The notes: generated from the letters alone by a model not told the origin. DNA of 18,667 nucleotides from Sphingomonas sp. CCH9-E2 (GCF_001557215.1 NZ_LSJM01000356.1:1-18667), one strand, 5' to 3'. Shown: positions 1-7,131, numbered from the stretch's first letter. Translations and numbers: made by a program.

Positions 1-995
1 ATCTTCTCCCCGCCATGCAACGTCGCCCCCGCCGCCACCGCATGCTCCAGCTGCTCCAGCACCGTGTCGCGCTGCTCAACGCTCGACAGCGGCCCCATCT
101 CGACGCCGTCTTCCATCGGATCGCCGATCTTCACCGCGTCCATCGCCGCCACGAACTTCTCCGCGAACGCGTCATAGACATCGGCATGCACGATCATCCG
201 CTTGGCACAGATGCAGCTTTGCCCGGCATTCTGGATGCGCGCCTTCACCGCCGTCTTCACCGCCGCATCGAGATCGGCCGAGGGCATGACGACGAACGGG
301 TCCGACCCGCCCAGTTCCAGCACCACCTTCTTGAGCGCGCGCCCGGCGGCTTCGGCCACCTTGGCCCCCGCCCCCTCGCACCCGGTCAGCGTCACCGCGA
401 CCACGCGCTTGTCGGCGATGATCCGCGACACCTTGTCCGACTTCACGGCCAAATTCTGGAACAGCCCGTCCGGCGCGCCCGCCGCGCTGACCATCTGCTG
501 GATCAGCGCCGCGCACCCCTGCGTCAGCGAGGCGTGCTTGAGTAACCCGACATTCCCCGCCAAAATCGTCGGCGCGAGCCAGCGCACCACCTGCCAATAG
601 GGAAAATTCCACGGCATGATCGCCAGGATCGGCCCGAGCGGCAGCCAGTGCGTCACCACCCGCCCGTTCGGCAGTGCGACTTCTTCACCCTTCAGAAAGT
701 CCGGCCCATGCTCGGCATAATAGCGGAAGCCCACGACGCATTTCTCCACCTCGGCCACCGCCGACGCCAGCGTCTTGCCCATCTCGCGCGTCGCCGTCTC
801 GGCAAGGTGCTGCTTCCCGGCCTCGAACCGGTCGGCAATCGCGTTCAGCAACGCCACCCGCTGTTCCACCGGACTGACCCGCCACGACGCAAACGCCGCA
901 TCCGCGCGCACCAAAGCCGCCTCGACGCCATCGCCGTCCAGTTCGGCAAAGCGCTCACCCGGTTCGCCCGTCGCCGGATTGATGCTGGTAAACAT
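1..995 (-). CDS. Aldehyde dehydrogenase, succinate-semialdehyde dehydrogenase-like (3' end outside window)
   Basis: Aldehyde dehydrogenases oxidise an aldehyde to the acid with NAD(P)+ in the cytoplasm. About 331 codons are visible and the C-terminus lies beyond the left edge; family members have roughly 450-480 residues. The N-terminus carries INPATGE. The cofactor-domain motif MPWNFPYWQVVRW follows. The general base is Glu227 in ELGGSDPF and the catalytic nucleophile is Cys261 in GQSCICAKR. The combination of INPATGE, EMGKTLASAVAEVEKC and a tryptophan-rich MPWNFPYWQ block is closest to the short Sad/YneI-type succinate-semialdehyde dehydrogenases, but the substrate is inferred. The ATG at 995 is chosen because AAAGGAG lies just upstream of it on the minus strand and the protein begins in the usual family way. 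The gene is divergent from xseB and does not belong to that operon. The class is certain, the substrate is not. Confidence 0.93.
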   Translation of the reverse strand, partial: MFTSINPATGEPGERFAELDGDGVEAALVRADAAFASWRVSPVEQRVALLNAIADRFEAGKQHLAETATREMGKTLASAVAEVEKCVVGFRYYAEHGPDFLKGEEVALPNGRVVTHWLPLGPILAIMPWNFPYWQVVRWLAPTILAGNVGLLKHASLTQGCAALIQQMVSAAGAPDGLFQNLAVKSDKVSRIIADKRVVAVTLTGCEGAGAKVAEAAGRALKKVVLELGGSDPFVVMPSADLDAAVKTAVKARIQNAGQSCICAKRMIVHADVYDAFAEKFVAAMDAVKIGDPMEDGVEMGPLSSVEQRDTVLEQLEHAVAAGATLHGGEK

Positions 996-1046
996 GCGCG
1001 CACTCCTTTGCAGGCCATATGGGAACGCTCCGCCAATCGCGGGAGG

Positions 1047-1075
1047 TTGAATTGGTTCCGCCGCCATCGCATAGC
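1047..1075 (+). promoter_or_regulatory. Candidate promoter of xseB-ispA-coaD
   Basis: TTGAAT (1047-1052) and CATAGC (1070-1075) are separated by 17 bases, a sigma-70-like arrangement. The start of transcription would fall at about 1082, on the xseB ATG itself. No convincing ribosome binding site precedes that ATG, so a leaderless message is possible. The -10 match is poor, so this is a suggestion only. Confidence 0.3.
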
Positions 1076-1081
1076 ATCGCC

Positions 1082-1327
1082 ATGACCGACCAGATCGACA
1101 TCGCCGCCCTGTCCTTTGAAGACGCCCTTCGCGAACTTGAGCGGATCGTCGGACAGCTCGAAACCGGCGATGTGCCGCTCGATCAGGCGATTACCCTGTA
1201 CGAGCGCGGCGACGCGCTGCGCCGCCAGTGTCAGGCCCGCCTCGACGCGGCTCAGGCGCGGATCGAACAGGTGCGCGCCGACGCCAGCGGCATCGTCACC
1301 GGCACCACCCCCTTCGCCGCAGGATGA
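1082..1327 (+). CDS. xseB: Exodeoxyribonuclease VII small subunit
   Basis: XseB binds in several copies to the large subunit XseA. The complex degrades single-stranded DNA from both ends into short oligonucleotides. The 81-residue protein has the normal family length. It shows the two-helix signature: SFEDALRELERIVGQLE near residues 11-27, GDVPLDQAITLYERG near 29-43, then a charged helix QCQARLDAAQARIEQV. The ATG at 1082 is the only start that gives the standard N-terminus; longer in-frame starts would add upstream sequence of no coding character. The stop overlaps the ispA start as ATGA, which suggests translational coupling. The xseB-ispA order is common in proteobacteria. xseA is not in this window. 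Confidence 0.95.
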   Translation: MTDQIDIAALSFEDALRELERIVGQLETGDVPLDQAITLYERGDALRRQCQARLDAAQARIEQVRADASGIVTGTTPFAAG

Positions 1328-2235
1328 GCGCGGACGTGGCCGACGCCAGCCAGACCCTCGAAACCGCGCTGCGCGATGTCGCGGCAGAGATCGACCGTCA
1401 GTTCGATCACTTCCTCGCGGTCCCCGCCGACCCGCGCGCGCGCCTCTATGAAGCGATGCGCCACGCCGCGATCGGCGGCGGCAAACGGCTGCGCCCGCTG
1501 CTCACCTTCGCCACGGCACAGCTGTTCGCGGTCGACCGCCGCTGCACCGCGCGCGTGGCGACGGCGATCGAGGCGATCCATGTCTATTCGCTGATCCATG
1601 ACGATCTGCCCGCGATGGACGATGACGATATGCGCCGCGGCAAGCCGACGGTGCACAAGGCATTTGATGAGGCGACCGCGATCCTCGCCGGCGACTGCCT
1701 CCACGCGCTCGCCTTCGAAATCCTCGCCGATCCCGACACCCATGCCGACCCGTTCGTCCGCGCCGAACTGATCGCCGATCTGGCACAGGCATCCGGCCCC
1801 TCGGGCATGGCGGGTGGCCAGATGATGGATCTGGTTGCGGAGAATACCAGCTTCGACCTCGCCACCGTCACCCGCTGCCAGGCGCTCAAGACCGGCGCGC
1901 TGATCGCCTGCTCGGTCGAGGCCGGCGCGATCCTCGGCCGCCTTCCGCCGGAGGGGCGCACGGGCCTGCGCGGCTATGCCCGCGACATCGGCCTCGCCTT
2001 CCAGATCGCCGACGACATTCTCGACGTCGAGGGCGATCAGGACGCGGTCGGCAAACAGCTGCGCAAGGACGAAGCGGCGGGCAAGGAAACCTTCCTCTCC
2101 CTTCTCGGCATCGACCGCGCCCGCGAACAGGCCCAGCTGCTCGTCGATCAGGCGATCGCCCACCTTCACAGCTACGGCCCCGAAGCCGACCTCCTCCGCG
2201 CCATCGCCCGCTTCGTGCTGGAACGCGACCGCTGA
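1324..2235 (+). CDS. ispA: Polyprenyl (farnesyl/geranylgeranyl) diphosphate synthase
   Basis: This enzyme condenses isopentenyl diphosphate with allylic diphosphates, normally to give C15 farnesyl diphosphate for ubiquinone, undecaprenyl phosphate and carotenoids. The 303-residue protein is all-helical in character. Both aspartate-rich metal-binding motifs are present: the first is Asp93-Asp94-x3-Asp98 followed by DDDMRRGKPT, the second is Asp230-Asp231-x2-Asp234 in FQIADDILD. GGGKRLRPLL near residue 60 is the diphosphate-binding loop, and GQMMDL and KTGAL are family signatures. The ATG at 1324 overlaps the xseB stop by four bases. Longer in-frame starts inside xseB were rejected because the extra residues are low-complexity arginine-rich. 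Product chain length cannot be read with certainty; ispA (C15) is the likeliest assignment from the xseB context. Confidence 0.93.
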   Translation: MSADVADASQTLETALRDVAAEIDRQFDHFLAVPADPRARLYEAMRHAAIGGGKRLRPLLTFATAQLFAVDRRCTARVATAIEAIHVYSLIHDDLPAMDDDDMRRGKPTVHKAFDEATAILAGDCLHALAFEILADPDTHADPFVRAELIADLAQASGPSGMAGGQMMDLVAENTSFDLATVTRCQALKTGALIACSVEAGAILGRLPPEGRTGLRGYARDIGLAFQIADDILDVEGDQDAVGKQLRKDEAAGKETFLSLLGIDRAREQAQLLVDQAIAHLHSYGPEADLLRAIARFVLERDR

Positions 2236-2267
2236 CCCGCCCGCTCACCCGATAGGGAGCCGAACCC

Positions 2268-2774
2268 ATGACCACCCGCACCGGCGTCTATCCCGGCACC
2301 TTCGATCCGATCACGCTCGGCCATATGGACATCATCCGGCGCGGCGCAAAGCTGGTCGACCGGCTCGTCATCGGCGTGACCACCAACCCGTCGAAGAACC
2401 CGATGTTCACGGTCGAGGAGCGGATGGACATGGTCCGGCGCGAGGTCGCGGACCTCGACGGCGAGATTCACGTCGTCAGCTTCGATTCGCTGCTGATGGA
2501 CTTTGCCGAGCGTGAGGGCGCGAGCATGATCGTGCGCGGCCTGCGCGCGGTCGCAGACTTTGAGTACGAATATCAGATGGCGGGGATGAACCAGCAGCTC
2601 AACGGCCGGATCGAAACCGTCTTCCTGATGGCCGACGTCTCGCTCCAGCCGATCGCCAGCCGCCTGGTCAAGGAAATCGCGCTGTTCGGCGGCGAGATCG
2701 CCAAGTTCGTCCCCCCCACCGTCCGCGACGAGGTGGTCGCGCGGGTAGAGAAGATCGGCCGCAAGGGCAGCTGA
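2268..2774 (+). CDS. coaD: Phosphopantetheine adenylyltransferase
   Basis: CoaD transfers AMP from ATP to 4'-phosphopantetheine, giving dephospho-CoA, the penultimate step of coenzyme A synthesis. The 168 residues match the usual length of about 160. The nucleotidyltransferase motif TLGH lies at residues 16-19, after the N-terminal GVYPGTFDPI. Other family blocks are TTNPSKNPMFTVEERMDM, RGLRAVADFEYEYQM and a C-terminal IASRLVKEIALFGG in the position of the ISSTxVRE motif. A GGGAG ribosome binding site lies a few bases before the ATG. The gap to ispA is only 32 bases, so it is probably cotranscribed with xseB-ispA. A palindromic repeat follows within 13 bases of the stop and may end the transcript. 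Confidence 0.97.
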   Translation: MTTRTGVYPGTFDPITLGHMDIIRRGAKLVDRLVIGVTTNPSKNPMFTVEERMDMVRREVADLDGEIHVVSFDSLLMDFAEREGASMIVRGLRAVADFEYEYQMAGMNQQLNGRIETVFLMADVSLQPIASRLVKEIALFGGEIAKFVPPTVRDEVVARVEKIGRKGS

Positions 2775-2786
2775 CCGCCTCCCTAA

Positions 2787-2835
2787 TCCTCCCCCGCCAG
2801 GGGGAGGTGTCGCTGCAAGCGACGGAGGGGGAGGA
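2787..2835. repeat. GC-rich palindromic intergenic repeat, copy 1
   Basis: The copy has two consecutive hairpins. One has an 8-bp stem, CCTCCCCC (2788-2795) with GGGGGAGG (2800-2807). The next has a 6-bp stem, GTCGCT (2809-2814) with AGCGAC (2818-2823). A final GGGGGAGGA (2827-2835) could instead pair with TCCTCCCCC at 2787-2795, so alternative folds exist. It lies just after coaD and may act as an RNA-stabilising or weak termination element. No T-run follows. Repeats of this style are scattered through sphingomonad genomes; their copy number here cannot be tested. Confidence 0.75.
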
Positions 2836-2868
2836 CGGCTGTGTCCCCCGCCTTCATGCGACAACCCT

Positions 2869-2918
2869 TCCTCCCCCCCGTGACGCTTCGCGTGCCACCT
2901 CCCCCGGGCGGGGCAGGA
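2869..2918. repeat. GC-rich palindromic intergenic repeat, copy 2, inverted relative to copy 1
   Basis: Read on the minus strand, this copy runs TCCTGCCCCGCCCGGGGGAG, then GTG, a short hairpin with arms ACGC and GCGT around GAA, and a final GGGGGGGAGGA. It matches copy 1 segment by segment with substitutions. The two copies face each other across 33 bases, so the pair is itself a long imperfect inverted repeat. Confidence 0.7.
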
Positions 2919-2979
2919 TAGAGACGAGCCGCAAAAACCGCTTTCCTACAAACCCCCAACCGGCATAGCCTCGAATCAC

Positions 2980-3111
2980 GATGGCCGCACGCGGCACATC
3001 CGTGGCCGGAAGCTGACAGAATAAAGCGCGTTGCCCGTAACTTTGTCAGCTTTCGGCGCGGTCGCAATCGCCGGTGCAGGTGCCCGCCGCATTCACTTTG
3101 CCGCAAGCGGC
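2980..3111. other. Non-coding stretch with three stem-loops; possible structured RNA or operator
   Basis: The gap between coaD and the cyclophilin gene (2775-3158) has no credible gene. Beyond the two palindromic repeats it contains a hairpin at 2980-3000 (GATG-GCCGC against GCGGC-A-CATC), a long stem at 3005-3020 with 3042-3057, and a small GCCGC/GCGGC dyad at 3100-3111. The long stem has 16 pairs including two G-U pairs, centred on a perfect AAGCTGACA/TGTCAGCTT, and closes a loop of 21 bases. It lacks a T-run, so it does not look like an intrinsic terminator. It could be a small RNA, an mRNA leader element for the downstream gene, or a protein-binding dyad. The strand cannot be decided from sequence. 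Confidence 0.4.
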
Positions 3112-3114
3112 GAT

Positions 3115-3142
3115 TTGCTCTAAGCCGCTCCAGTTTTATAAG
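3115..3142 (+). promoter_or_regulatory. Candidate promoter of the cyclophilin gene
   Basis: TTGCTC (3115-3120) and TATAAG (3137-3142) are separated by 16 bases, a fair sigma-70-like match. Transcription would begin near 3149, only a few bases before the possible start codons at 3153 and 3159. The leader would therefore be very short or absent. Confidence 0.4.
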
Positions 3143-3158
3143 TCCGGTGGGGATGTCG

Positions 3159-3803
3159 ATGCGTCTTGTTGCCCTGTTTCTTGCCCTGCTGACGTCGCTG
3201 TTCGCGATGCCGGCCGCAGCTCAATATGTCCCCGGCCCGGCCGGCCGCGCTGCGCCTCCCGCGACCACGGACAAAGAGAATCTGTGGATTCTCGACCTGT
3301 CGACCGGCGGCCGCGTCACCATCTGGCTGCGCCCCGATGTCGCGCCCAAGGCGGTCGAGCGGATCAAGGAACTGACCCGCCGCAAATTCTATGACGGCCT
3401 GCTCTTTCACCGCGTGATCGACGGCTTCATGGCACAAGGCGGCGATCCCAAGGGCGACGGCACCGGCGGCAGCGACCTGCCCGACCTGCCCAAGGAGTTC
3501 AACTACCTCCCCCATGTGCGCGGCGCGGTCGCCGCGGCGCGCGCGGAGGATGAAAATAGCGCGAACAGCCAGTTCTTCATCATGCTGGCCCCGCGGCTTC
3601 AGCTCGACCAGAAATACACCGTGTTCGGCCGCGTGCTCGACGGCATGCAGTGGGTCGACGCGATCCCGCGCGGCGAGCCGCCGGCGGACCCGGCCCGGAT
3701 CGTCCGTGCCTATATCGCCGCCGACAATCCCCCGCCCTTCACCGCGGCGCCGGCAACCCCGGTCACGGAACCGGCGGCACTTCCGGCTGGCCCGGGCAAG
3801 TGA
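3159..3803 (+). CDS. Secreted cyclophilin-type peptidyl-prolyl cis-trans isomerase
   Basis: Cyclophilins speed cis-trans isomerisation of prolyl bonds. This one is probably periplasmic, because residues 1-21 are a signal peptide (MRLVALFLALL..., cleavage likely after AMPAAA before Gln22). The cyclophilin core begins near residue 42. It holds FYDGLLFHRV with catalytic-type Arg85, FMAQGGDPKGDGTGG, and SQFFIML with Gln138 and Phe139 in the proline-binding groove. A Pro/Ala-rich tail follows residue 185. The total is 214 residues. In-frame starts also exist at 3147 (GTG) and 3153 (ATG). I prefer 3159 because the G-rich stretch at 3147-3152 is then correctly spaced and the signal peptide begins with Met-Arg. 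A promoter-like sequence lies directly upstream. PpiA and PpiB subfamilies cannot be told apart safely here. Confidence 0.93.
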   Translation: MRLVALFLALLTSLFAMPAAAQYVPGPAGRAAPPATTDKENLWILDLSTGGRVTIWLRPDVAPKAVERIKELTRRKFYDGLLFHRVIDGFMAQGGDPKGDGTGGSDLPDLPKEFNYLPHVRGAVAAARAEDENSANSQFFIMLAPRLQLDQKYTVFGRVLDGMQWVDAIPRGEPPADPARIVRAYIAADNPPPFTAAPATPVTEPAALPAGPGK

Positions 3804-3805
3804 CT

Positions 3806-3834
3806 CCAATCCTCCCCTGCGATGCGGGGGAGGA
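3806..3834. repeat. Short palindromic repeat carrying the queA ribosome binding site
   Basis: CCTCCCC (3811-3817) pairs with GGGGAGG (3827-3833). A T-G pair and two GC pairs inside extend the stem to about 10 bp around a GAT loop. It resembles a short form of the 2787-2835 repeat, sharing AATCCTCCCC and GGGGGAGG. It lies between the cyclophilin stop and queA, and its 3' arm supplies the only Shine-Dalgarno-like GGAGG before queA. Confidence 0.7.
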
Positions 3835-3848
3835 ATGAGACAGACGCA

Positions 3849-4916
3849 ATGAACGTCGACCTGTTCGATTTCGAGCTGCCGCCGGAGCGGATCGCTCTGC
3901 GCCCGGCCAGCCCCCGCGATTCGGCCCGCCTCCTCCTGCTCGACGGCGACAAGACCGACGACCGCATCGTCACCGACCTCCCCGCCCTGCTCCGCGCCGG
4001 GGACATGCTGGTATTCAACGACACCCGCGTCATCCCCGCCCAGCTCGAAGGGACGCGGGGCGCCCGAGAAGACGACGCGCAAGGCGCGTCTGGGGCCAGG
4101 ATCGGCGCGACGCTGCACAAGCGCGAAGGCCCGCGCCACTGGATCGCCTTCATCCGCAACGCCAAACGGCTGAAGGTCGGCGATACCATCGATTTCGGCA
4201 ACGAAGTCACCGCAACCGCCGAAGCGCGGCATGACGATGGCAGCTTCACCCTGTTCTTCCCCGGCGACGAACCGGTCGAGCTGCTGCTGGAGCGCGCCGG
4301 GCGCATGCCGCTCCCGCCCTATATCGCCGCCAAGCGTCCAACCGACGAACGCGACGCCGACGATTACCAGACGATGTTCGCCGACGAACCCGGTGCCGTC
4401 GCTGCCCCCACCGCCGCTTTGCACTTCACGCCGGGGCTGATGGCCGCGCTCGATGCCGCCGGGATCGGCCACACCACGCTGACGCTGCATGTCGGCGCGG
4501 GCACCTTCCTGCCGGTCAAGGCCGACGATACCGACGACCACAAGATGCACGCCGAATGGGGCCGTATCGACGCCGCCACCGCCGACCGGCTCAACGCCGT
4601 CCGCGCCGCCGGCGGCCGGGTCATCGCCGTCGGCACCACCAGCCTGCGCCTGATCGAAAGCGCGGCGGGCGAAGACAATGTGATCAGCCCGTTCGAAGGC
4701 GACACGTCGATCTTCATCACCCCCGGCTACCGCTTCAAGGGGATCGACGGCCTGATCACCAACTTCCACCTGCCGCGTTCGACCCTGTTCATGCTCGTCA
4801 GCGCCTTGATGGGGCTGGAGCGGATGCAGGCCGCCTATGCGCATGCCATCGCCACCGGCTATCGCTTTTACAGCTATGGCGATTCGAGCCTGTTGCTCCC
4901 GGAGACCCGCGCATGA
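3849..4916 (+). CDS. queA: S-adenosylmethionine:tRNA ribosyltransferase-isomerase
   Basis: QueA transfers and isomerises the ribosyl part of S-adenosylmethionine onto preQ1 in position 34 of GUN-anticodon tRNAs, giving epoxyqueuosine. It acts after Tgt, whose gene lies about 2.8 kb downstream in the same orientation. The 355 residues match the family length. Recognisable blocks are [17 protein letters not shown] at the N-terminus, [63 protein letters not shown] and the C-terminal [18 protein letters not shown]. The ATG at 3849 gives the standard N-terminus. The best Shine-Dalgarno (3829-3833) lies 15 bases away inside a hairpin, unusually far. A five-codon reading frame (3835-3852) overlaps the start. 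The stop overlaps the next gene by ATGA. Confidence 0.96.
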   Translation: MNVDLFDFELPPERIALRPASPRDSARLLLLDGDKTDDRIVTDLPALLRAGDMLVFNDTRVIPAQLEGTRGAREDDAQGASGARIGATLHKREGPRHWIAFIRNAKRLKVGDTIDFGNEVTATAEARHDDGSFTLFFPGDEPVELLLERAGRMPLPPYIAAKRPTDERDADDYQTMFADEPGAVAAPTAALHFTPGLMAALDAAGIGHTTLTLHVGAGTFLPVKADDTDDHKMHAEWGRIDAATADRLNAVRAAGGRVIAVGTTSLRLIESAAGEDNVISPFEGDTSIFITPGYRFKGIDGLITNFHLPRSTLFMLVSALMGLERMQAAYAHAIATGYRFYSYGDSSLLLPETRA

Positions 4917-5428
4917 TCGCTGCCCTCGCCCTGCTCGCCGCGCTCCAGCAATCGCCGGAGGACATGCCGAACCGTGCGCGGATGCCGGTCACCGTCGATC
5001 TGCGCGGCGGGCAACAGCCGGGCGCCGCCCCCGCCCCGATCCCGCTGATGATCGCCGAGCCGGTGGCCATGGCCATTGCGACGTTCGACAGTGATCAGGA
5101 CGGCATCGTCACCCGCGCCGAGTTCGATGCCGGGCTGCGCCGCAGCTTCGAGCTCAGCGCCAAGGGCCAGCCTGCGCTCGGCTATATCGCGTTCGGCGAC
5201 TGGGCAGAGCGCTGGCTCGGCAACCGCAACGCCCTGCCCAGCCCGTTTGAGGTCGATGCCGACGGCGACAATCGCATCACGCTGACCGAGCTTCAGGCGC
5301 GGTTCGATCTGTTCTTCACCCGCTTCGACGCCGACAAGGACGGGTCGCTGCGTCGCAGCGAATTGCTCACGGTGCGCACATTGCCCACGCCCGGCCAGCA
5401 GCCTGATCGTCGCAAGCGCGACCGCTGA
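4913..5428 (+). CDS. Small EF-hand calcium-binding protein, probably exported
   Basis: The 171-residue protein has three canonical 12-residue EF-hand loops: Asp59-Glu70 ([12 protein letters not shown]), Asp115-Glu126 ([12 protein letters not shown]) and Asp139-Glu150 ([12 protein letters not shown]). All three keep acidic residues at loop positions 1, 3, 5 and 12. The second has Asn in place of the usual Gly at position 6. A short hydrophobic N-terminus ([13 protein letters not shown]) looks like a brief signal peptide or anchor. A Pro/Ala-rich stretch lies before the first hand. Calcium binding is well supported; the cellular role is unknown. The start ATG overlaps the queA stop as ATGA, so translation is probably coupled to queA despite the lack of any functional link. 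Confidence 0.88.
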   Translation: MIAALALLAALQQSPEDMPNRARMPVTVDLRGGQQPGAAPAPIPLMIAEPVAMAIATFDSDQDGIVTRAEFDAGLRRSFELSAKGQPALGYIAFGDWAERWLGNRNALPSPFEVDADGDNRITLTELQARFDLFFTRFDADKDGSLRRSELLTVRTLPTPGQQPDRRKRDR

Positions 5429-5431
5429 ACT

Positions 5432-5486
5432 GATGCCCTAGGGTCTGTACTCGACCAGCATGGGGTCGAGTACACACCCTAGCATC
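5432..5486. repeat. Long near-perfect inverted repeat between the EF-hand and CDF genes
   Basis: The left arm at 5438-5456 (CTAGGGTCTGTACTCGACC) and right arm at 5464-5482 (GGTCGAGTACACACCCTAG) pair over 19 bases with one mismatch, around a 7-base spacer. GATG (5432-5435) and CATC (5483-5486) extend the stem across a two-base bulge. Both arms end in CTAG. It could terminate transcripts from the upstream operon, though no T-run follows, or it could be a dispersed palindromic element. The first stem bases lie within four bases of the EF-hand stop codon. Confidence 0.8.
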
Positions 5487-5516
5487 TCCTGCCGCACTGC
5501 GGCTAAGGTTGGCGCG

Positions 5517-6470
5517 ATGCACGGCTCTCACCATCATCACGGCCCCGCCGGGCATAGCCATTCGGGCCATGGCCACTCCCATGCACCCGCCGATTTCGGC
5601 CGCGCCTTCGCGATCGGCACCGTGCTCAACCTCGGCTTCGTGCTGGTCGAGGGGCTGGCGGGTATTGCCACCGGATCGATGGCGCTGCTCGCCGATGCCG
5701 GGCACAATCTGTCCGATGTCCTCGGCCTGCTGATCGCCTGGGGCGGCGCATCGCTCGCCAAGCGCCCGGCTTCCCGGCGGTTCACCTATGGGCTGAGCAG
5801 CTCGACCATCCTCGGCGCGCTCGCCAATGCCGTGCTGCTGCTGTTCGCGGTCGGCGCGATCGCGCTGGAGGCGGTGCAGCGGCTCGGTTCCCCCGCCCCG
5901 GTTCCCGGCGCGACGGTGATGATCGTCGCGGGCATCGGCATCGTCATCAACACCGCGACCGCGCTGCTGTTCATGCGCGGGAGCAAGCATGATCTCAACA
6001 TCCGCGGCGCCTATCTGCACATGGCCGCCGATGCCGCGGTCTCGGCCGCCGTCGTGGTTGGCGGCGCGCTGATCCTGTTCACCGGCAAGGCGTGGATCGA
6101 CCCGGCGCTCAGCCTGTTGATCGTCGCGGTGATCCTGTGGAGCACCTGGGGCCTGCTGCGCGATTCGGTGGTGATGGCGCTCCACGCCGTCCCGCCCGGG
6201 ATCGATGCGGAGAAGGTGGAGCACGCGCTCACCGCCCTGCCCGGCGTCGCGCGCGTCCATGACCTGCATATCTGGCCGATGAGCACGACCCGGGTTGCGC
6301 TGACCGCGCACCTCCAGATGGCCGACGGTCACCCCGGTGACGCGTTCCTGCACGATGTCCAGCACCGGCTGGAGCATGAGTTCGGCATTCACCACATGAC
6401 GCTGCAGATCGAGATCGGCGACAGCGACCCGTGCCGGCTGCATGGCGGCCATGGAGCCGGACATGACTGA
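5517..6470 (+). CDS. Cation diffusion facilitator (zinc-type) efflux transporter
   Basis: CDF transporters export Zn2+ and related divalent metals from the cytoplasm in exchange for protons. The 317-residue protein has about six membrane segments. The paired metal-site motifs are His63-x3-Asp67 in the second helix (DAGHNLSDV) and His168-x3-Asp172 in the fifth (HMAAD). The C-terminal cytoplasmic domain carries VHDLHIWPMS. Both ends are histidine-rich (residues 2-22 and the last dozen), as in CzcD/ZitB-type members. The ATG at 5517 is preceded by CTAAGG; an upstream ATG at 5460 lies inside the hairpin and was rejected. The gene overlaps the downstream HAD gene by eight bases. Zinc is the most likely substrate; cobalt or cadmium cannot be excluded. 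No zinc-regulator site was recognised upstream. Confidence 0.93.
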   Translation: MHGSHHHHGPAGHSHSGHGHSHAPADFGRAFAIGTVLNLGFVLVEGLAGIATGSMALLADAGHNLSDVLGLLIAWGGASLAKRPASRRFTYGLSSSTILGALANAVLLLFAVGAIALEAVQRLGSPAPVPGATVMIVAGIGIVINTATALLFMRGSKHDLNIRGAYLHMAADAAVSAAVVVGGALILFTGKAWIDPALSLLIVAVILWSTWGLLRDSVVMALHAVPPGIDAEKVEHALTALPGVARVHDLHIWPMSTTRVALTAHLQMADGHPGDAFLHDVQHRLEHEFGIHHMTLQIEIGDSDPCRLHGGHGAGHD

Positions 6471-7104
6471 ACCCGTTCAGCCGCTGCGCCTCGTCATCTT
6501 CGATTTCGACGGCACCCTGTCCGACAGCGGCAACTGGTTCCTGTCGATCGTCGATCACCTCTCCGACCGGTACGGCTTCCGCAAGGTCGCACCCGACGAG
6601 ATCGAGCCGCTGCGCAAAATGACCTCGCGCGACGTGATCAGCCATCTGCGCATCCCGCGCTGGAAACTGCCGTTCATCGCCCGCTATGTCCGCAAGCTGT
6701 TCGGGCGCAACACCGACAAGGTGCATCTGTTCGCCGGGGTCACCGAGATGCTGGCCGCGATCGAAGCCATGGGCATCCCGCTCGCGCTCGTCACATCGAA
6801 CAGTGAAGCGAATGCCCGCGCGGTGCTCGGCCCCGAAAATGCCGCGCGGTTCAGCTGGTGGGCGTGCGGCGCGTCACTGTTCGGCAAGGCACCCAAATTC
6901 CGCCAGGTGCTGCGCCAGAGCGGCATCGCGCCCGAACGGATCATCTCACTCGGCGACGAAACCCGCGACATCGACGCCGCCCGCGCCGTGGGCATTCGCG
7001 CTGGCGCGGTGCTATGGGGCTATGCCGAGCCCGAGGCGTTCGCGCACCTCAACCCCGATCTGGCCTTTTCCACCCCCGATCAGGTCGTGGCGTTCGTCCG
7101 CACG

Positions 7105-7131
<27 letters not shown>
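6463..7131 (+). CDS. HAD-superfamily phosphatase, phosphoglycolate phosphatase-like
   Basis: The protein is a cytoplasmic phosphohydrolase of the haloacid dehalogenase fold. All four motifs are present in the 222 residues: motif I FDFDGTLSDS with nucleophile Asp14 and Asp16, motif II VTSNS (Thr111/Ser112), motif III Lys142 in FGKAPKF, and motif IV GDETRDID with Asp165 and Asp169. A helical cap lies between motifs I and II, as in Gph-like enzymes. Starts at 6442 and 6451 are possible. I chose 6463 because GGAG at 6453-6456 is well spaced and the protein then begins just before the first beta strand. The gene overlaps the CDF gene by eight bases and its 3' end overlaps the convergent cupin gene by 27 bases. 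The substrate is unknown. Confidence 0.9.

Noticed and set aside
3120..4844. A 574-codon open frame on the minus strand across the cyclophilin and queA genes
   Set aside because: It is the antisense shadow of two clearly recognised plus-strand genes, has no family motifs and comes from GC-rich codon bias.
5491..5503. GCCGC-ACT-GCGGC hairpin before the CDF gene as a metal riboswitch
   Set aside because: A 5-bp stem is too small for a riboswitch aptamer and is likely by chance in GC-rich DNA.
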